Shown here: positions 18,361-22,679 of the stretch, in pieces | Layout of the letters: each line of letters opens with the position of its first letter | How positions within the stretch are numbered: position 1 is the first letter of the stretch | DNA from: Haplosporangium gracile | Lineage: Eukaryota > Mortierellomycota > Mortierellomycetes > Mortierellales > Mortierellaceae | Length of the DNA stretch: 22,679 nt | Direction: 5' to 3' | Assembly: GCA_015499985.1 (NCBI GenBank) | Contig: JAAAUF010000589.1 | Location: 1-22,679, forward strand | Translations under genes and position numbers: made by a program | Notes under the pieces: generated by a model | Told to the model about the DNA's origin: nothing | Databases searched by the model: none | Seen by the model: the letters and a program-made list of their open reading frames with translations, nothing else

Positions 18361-21339
18361 TGATGATAACCGATAAAAACAATGAGTGTATGAAGTAGCT
18401 CACTCAAAATAATTGCAGGGGATTCACGCATAATTTTATTTGTTGCAAATTTTTTGGAATCACGCTGTACAATCTGTGCGACAAGCTTGTAACATCATGC
18501 ATCATATTGAAAAAAAGAAGAAAAAAAAAAGGGCGACAACCCAGTTCATACCTCTTTTTCGCGACTGACATAGCGCATTCTTTGTTTCTTTTGTGTCATA
18601 GCGGCTAAGGGCTAAGGAGGAGTCGCTCTTGCTTTCTTTTCTCAGTCTATTAAGATACCTACCCTGCCGTGCCTCCAAGGCGTATTTTTCCACTGCCTCG
18701 TTTTCTTGAAGCAATTTTTGATCGCTTCCCCCTCTACTTCTTACTTTTTTTTTTCAAACAAACAAGCACTAAAAATTAAAAAAAAAAAAAAGAAAGAGAA
18801 AGGGAGTGCGCAGGCTATTATGAAATAGCATCGCTTTTTGAGCGGTGGGAGAGATTCGGCCTTTTGGAGTTAGGTTAGTAAATTAACAGTTGAGCGAAAG
18901 GAACTCTATGAGTCGCTCTACATCGTCCTGTCCTATCCTTTTGATTTTATTCATACGAGAGAAAACGCGTGGCAGAGTCTATCCTCCACTTGATTTTTGT
19001 ATTTTTTGTAAACAAAGGTAGAAAGGGATGAGGGGGAGGAACGTTCTCTTTTCTTGTTGTTGTCTATATCTGTGTTTGTTGTTACATAGTTTATCCATTT
19101 GACAGAACGTGAAAAAAAGGGTGTGGCAGGGTAAGAAAAAAGGTAAAAAAGGAAAAGGGATGGGCGGCGACGCGATTTAAAATAGCTGCAGGAACGCACT
19201 CAAACAGGATAGGTAAGGAAAGAGAAAGAGAGACAGGTGTCCAAAGCGGCGCGTACTTGTACGAGACAAGGGCAGTGCAGCAATGTGAACGATTGACAGA
19301 AGGACGACCTAAAAACAAACAACTCAACACGGACATCGCCACCCTTTTGCGATTTTTCTTTTCTTTTCTTCATTCTCATGGGTACAGACAGAAGGATTAC
19401 GAATTTGCTTGTGCTTTGTGCACACCCGCTTACGCGCACCCCCAGGTCATAACATACAGGCATACATACCCTTTCCTTCGCACATATCTCTCTCCTTCTC
19501 TCGGTTCCTCTGGCATAACTCACTTTTCTTTCTTTCACCCATCTGTTCCCCTCCTTCCCGCTTACCTTTGAACACACAGATTGGACTGAAAAATGTGCAC
19601 ATCCCAAAAATAGATAAACCTTAGTGACCTCTGTAATTAGTTTACCCTTTCCTCATTGGTCCATCTTAATTTAATGTTTTACTTTTTACACAATACTCAC
19701 AGGCACCACCCTCCCTAAACGAAAAATGCTATCAGTCTCTGAGTGATGGTGCCTGAACGGAGTGTGAGTCTGTCTCATCATGATCTGGCGTAAGAAAGAG
19801 GACAAGGGGTGAAGCATTGCAACCGGGGATGTTACCGAAGTAGAGAGGTGAAAATGGACATATTTTACATGACGATGGCACTGGCGTTTATGGCCATGTA
19901 CATCGGGGTTAGACTATCATAGCACAGCACAAAAAGAACCCAGTGTCAAAATTTATTATGCGCCCCTTACCCCTCTCATCTCTTGCTTATCGCCCTCCTT
20001 TTTACATGTCATTGTTCACTCCGAATGAGACCTCCTTGGGACCCGCCCCAAACAAGACAAATTGATACATGTACAATACATTGGGTGTAGTGTATGTTTG
20101 ACGATGATGGTTGGTCGGCTTTGACTTGCCTTCTTCCCAGATACGATCAATTTTAAAATGTATGTCCTGCATACAGCCTGCCTACAATTGGAATCGTAAT
20201 TTCCGTTGGAGAAGCGAAAGAGGGACAGGATAGGTTGGTTATCGAGGCTAACTTAGTCAGGTTAAAGAGAAAAAGTGTGGCGGAGAAGAAAATCAAAAAG
20301 AGGTCAGGGTATGAAAAAAGCAGACGGTCTGGGAGTGAGCATGGGCTATCTTTTCTTGTTTTCTTCATTCTTCGTTCATTCCAAGGAACGAAAAGAACAG
20401 AACAGCCAGGCTGGGGTATATTTATCATGAGATGAGCACTATACAGCTGGATTAAGGCAAGGTAAGACAAAAGAGGACGCGACTTAATGTTCAGGTTACA
20501 GAGTGGTATAAAGTGAGCATTAGCAAAGGAAACATTGGGGGTTTATTTGCCTATCTTTAGGGCTGGTGAGTGGTCCTGTAACGAGAGAAAAGCGTTGGAA
20601 TCAAAAGAACCCCTTTTGAACTGGCGGTAAGAGGAGGAACTGTTGCACAAAGAAAGAGGGGTAGGAATGTTTTTCATTTCCTTGACGTGAGAGCCATAAG
20701 CCAGAGTCAGAGCCGGAGCCAGAGGCAGAGGCAGAGCCATGAGATGGGAGCAACATGAGAGCCAATTTGTTATGATAAATGAGAGTGTGGAAGAGAGAGA
20801 CGAGGGTCCTTCAGTAGATTGGTGGCAAGGGAAAAATGGGAGGGGAACACAAGAAAGGGAAGTAATTTCCCGTAGGTAACATACAACGACGAACAATAGA
20901 CCTGTTCGTTTTGATGTCTGGCATGGAGATGGAGGGGGTGCGGGTGGTTCAACGTGACGCTAGCCATCATTTCCGACAACCATGGCTATGGGACACGACA
21001 GGCACGAGAGTGGACCATTGGCTAGTCTCGATTGTCCGGAATACCCATGCCCCGTTATGATGAAAAGGAAGGAAGGAGAATATGTTTCGTATGGAGTGGG
21101 GTGTGTTTGCTGTACTGTATATGTGTGCTGTTTATGTGTGCTTACAAGGTTTGGGTTTCCCTTTGTCTGCCTTTTACCTTTGGTTTGGATAATGAGGCTC
21201 TCAACTGAATGAACAACGACGGTCGACCGTCCTATTTTTATTCCCTTTCAAAATTATTTTCCGTCCGTCCGCTCATTTCACCTCAACCGTCCCTGTGTCT
21301 GTTGGCTGCACCTCAGAAAGGAAAAAAGATTGTGAGCAG
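18361..21339. other. 3-kb intergenic region without supportable genes
   Basis: Both strands carry only short open frames without domains. Composition is patchy, with A/T runs (18505-18530, 18745-18795), a CT-rich stretch (19480-19565), and purine-rich plus-strand sequence (20260-20330, 20610-20740). I found no tRNA-like cloverleaf, no rRNA and no transposon terminus. It may hold distal promoter elements of the chitin synthase, non-coding transcripts, or an intron-rich gene I cannot resolve. Confidence 0.45.
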
Positions 21340-22015
21340 AAGCAGGCACACACACATACACACTCATCTCCATCATCTTTTACTCCTCCATCATCATCAT
21401 CCATCATCTTCTCTTTTCTTTCTTTTCTTTTGTCTTGTCATCATCATCTCCCTCTTAACGACCCACTCCCTTCTCCTTTATTATACCTCCACCTCTTCCT
21501 CCCTTGGTAAACGCCCTCGCTTCTCTATTTTCAGCGTAGACACGCCTTACTTTTTCTATTCACAGCCCACTCTAACAAGGGTCTCGCCATATCCATATCC
21601 ATATCCATATCCATACCCTACTCCTCTGTTTACATCCTCACCGCCACCTGGGAAGATCTCTTTCTGTCTTCTCTCTTTTACAACCAGCCCTCTTTTCCTC
21701 CACCTCCTCCTTGCTTCCTATATATCCGTGTCTGAACGCCTTCTTCCTCGCCATTTCTTTCTTCTTTCTTCTCTCTCCTCACTCTTTGCATCTTCACCCT
21801 CTCATTTCTTATACCATTCTGTATCCAAAGAGTTCCTGTTCTTAACTTTCCTTTTTACTCTCTTGTTTTACTATCTCCTCTTCCAGATTTGCCACTATCA
21901 CCACCAATACCACCTTATTCCTCTCTCGCTCCAACACCAGAAATAATATACCAACACTAATCACAACAACTAATACCCACAATCACCCCGACGACCAACA
22001 ACTACATAACACAAC
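21340..22015 (+). promoter_or_regulatory. Pyrimidine-rich promoter/leader of the chitin synthase gene
   Basis: About 600 bp upstream of the chitin synthase ATG is dominated by C and T on the coding strand. It includes CATCAT runs (about 21365-21410), a CCATAT repeat (21587-21616) and TTTCTTTCTTTTCTTT-type blocks, then becomes CA-rich in the last 100 bp (ACCAACAACTACATAACACAAC before ATG). CT-rich tracts near transcription starts are common in highly expressed fungal genes. The 245-codon open frame in it (21209-21946) reflects base composition only. Confidence 0.55.
21587..21616 (+). repeat. CCATAT hexanucleotide microsatellite
   Basis: Four perfect CCATAT units and one partial CCATAC unit lie inside the pyrimidine-rich upstream region of the chitin synthase gene. 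Confidence 0.8.
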
Positions 22016-22409
22016 ATGTCGGGAAGACCAAGCGGTGTAGGGAACAGACCCGGGGGTCCCGGAGTCCGTCGCGGCGCAACACTGTCCCGCGGCAAGACCC
22101 TCTCCCGCCCGGACCGATTCCAAACCCCCGAGACTATGTTCAAGAAGCGTAAAGAGAACGAACCAGCTTCATGCTGGGTGGTTTGCTCGCGTATCACGAC
22201 CTGCTGGGCCTTACCACCGTTCATGCGCATGTGCGGCATCCATGAAAAGCCCGTCCAGCAGGCCTGGAGAGAGAAGGTGACACTGTGTGTCATTATTATG
22301 TTTATTGGAGGCATGGTCGCCTTCTTGACTATTGGCTTCTCGTCGCTTCTTTGCCCTGAGAGCCAACGGGAGGGTGCCCAGACCTTCTTGCGTTATGAGA
22401 GTACCGCAG
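22016..22409 (+). CDS. Chitin synthase, class IV (Chs3-like), first exon only
   Basis: Chitin synthases are plasma-membrane glycosyltransferases that polymerise N-acetylglucosamine from UDP-GlcNAc into cell-wall chitin. Only the N-terminus is in the window: 131 codons plus one base, from ATG 22016 (context ACAAC-ATG) to a donor CAG|GTATGT at 22410. The visible part is typical of class IV enzymes. It has a basic, Gly/Pro/Arg-rich cytosolic start with the RGKTLSRPDRF motif (residues 25-35), a Cys/aromatic stretch CSRITTCWALPPFMRMCG, and the conserved AWREKV at 83-88. A predicted membrane span follows (about 88-111, LCVIIMFIGGMVAFLTIGF). The catalytic domain (QxxEY, EDR, QRRRW family motifs) lies beyond the window. 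The gene continues to the right, so a full-length function cannot be judged. Confidence 0.85.
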
Positions 22410-22679
22410 GTATGTTTTCTTCTTTGTCGTGCCTTCTGCCTTTGTTTTTTACTTACCTTTTGTTGCTCAAGAACACACACAGTCGGGGATCCAAAACATT
22501 ACAAAGATGAACAACAACGACAACGAGCGACTGCAGCGATAACGACAATGACAACTGGAATTTGATATAAAGAAACGCACAAGCACACGGGAAAGAAAGA
22601 GAGTTAAGCAGACAAAAAGCAAAAGGTCTTGCATAATGAGATAGGAGAGGTAAGAGGGATTGAAGAATGGAAAGGAGGG
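22410..22679 (+). other. First intron (and possibly exon 2) of the chitin synthase
   Basis: GTATGT at 22410 starts an intron. A possible acceptor, CACACACAG near 22481, would keep an open frame for only about 28 codons before TGA and gives no family resemblance. The true acceptor is probably further right or beyond the window. The rest is CAA/CGA-rich and then purine-rich. Confidence 0.5.

Noticed and set aside
21209..21946. 245-codon plus-strand open frame
   Set aside because: Ser/Leu/Phe/Pro-rich translation of a pyrimidine tract with microsatellites. It is best explained as the promoter/leader of the chitin synthase gene.
1..22679. CRISPR array, tRNA, rRNA or bacterial operon signals
   Set aside because: No regularly spaced repeats, no GGTTCRA-type T-arm with a matching cloverleaf, no rRNA-like sequence. 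The coding style is eukaryotic.

Overview
This window looks like nuclear DNA of a filamentous fungus from an early-diverging lineage, most likely Mortierellomycotina (Mortierella and relatives). The support is indirect: eukaryotic coding style with GT-AG introns, long pyrimidine-rich intergenic DNA, a local family of very long F-box proteins, Helitron remains, and the start of a fungal class IV (Chs3-like) chitin synthase. The lineage is inferred from gene content and style. No marker gene in the window proves it.

Layout. Positions ~905-2713 (+) hold the decayed 3' half of a Helitron rolling-circle transposon: a PIF1-like helicase broken by stops and frameshifts, followed by a textbook 3' terminus (perfect GC hairpin, then CTAG|T). 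Just downstream lie a short open fragment on the minus strand (2736-2936) and a near-perfect 63-bp inverted repeat (arms 2910-2972 and 3137-3199). At 4089-4856 (-) is a two-exon gene for a small, tryptophan-rich secreted protein of unknown function. About 2.9 kb of low-complexity, apparently gene-poor DNA follows, with one promoter-like CCAAT/TATA pair.

Positions 7749-18360 are the core of the window: four copies of one F-box/leucine-rich-repeat-like family. Copy C (7749-9835, -) is a pseudogene. Copies A (11444-13924, -, 826 aa) and B (14123-16672, -, 849 aa) are uninterrupted single-exon genes in tandem. Copy D (16927-18360, +) is a pseudogene placed head-to-head with B. Copies A and C are separated by an unrecognised open frame with a pentapeptide repeat (10718-11306, +). 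Intact members would be expected to act as substrate-binding subunits of SCF ubiquitin ligases, by family knowledge only. The mix of live and dead copies in both orientations is a birth-and-death gene cluster.

Positions 18361-22015 contain no gene I can support and end in a ~600-bp pyrimidine-rich promoter/leader tract. The chitin synthase starts at 22016; only its first exon (to 22409) is certain. The best candidates for something undescribed are the F-box family itself, with copy-specific acidic inserts, and the 63-bp inverted repeat beside the Helitron end.
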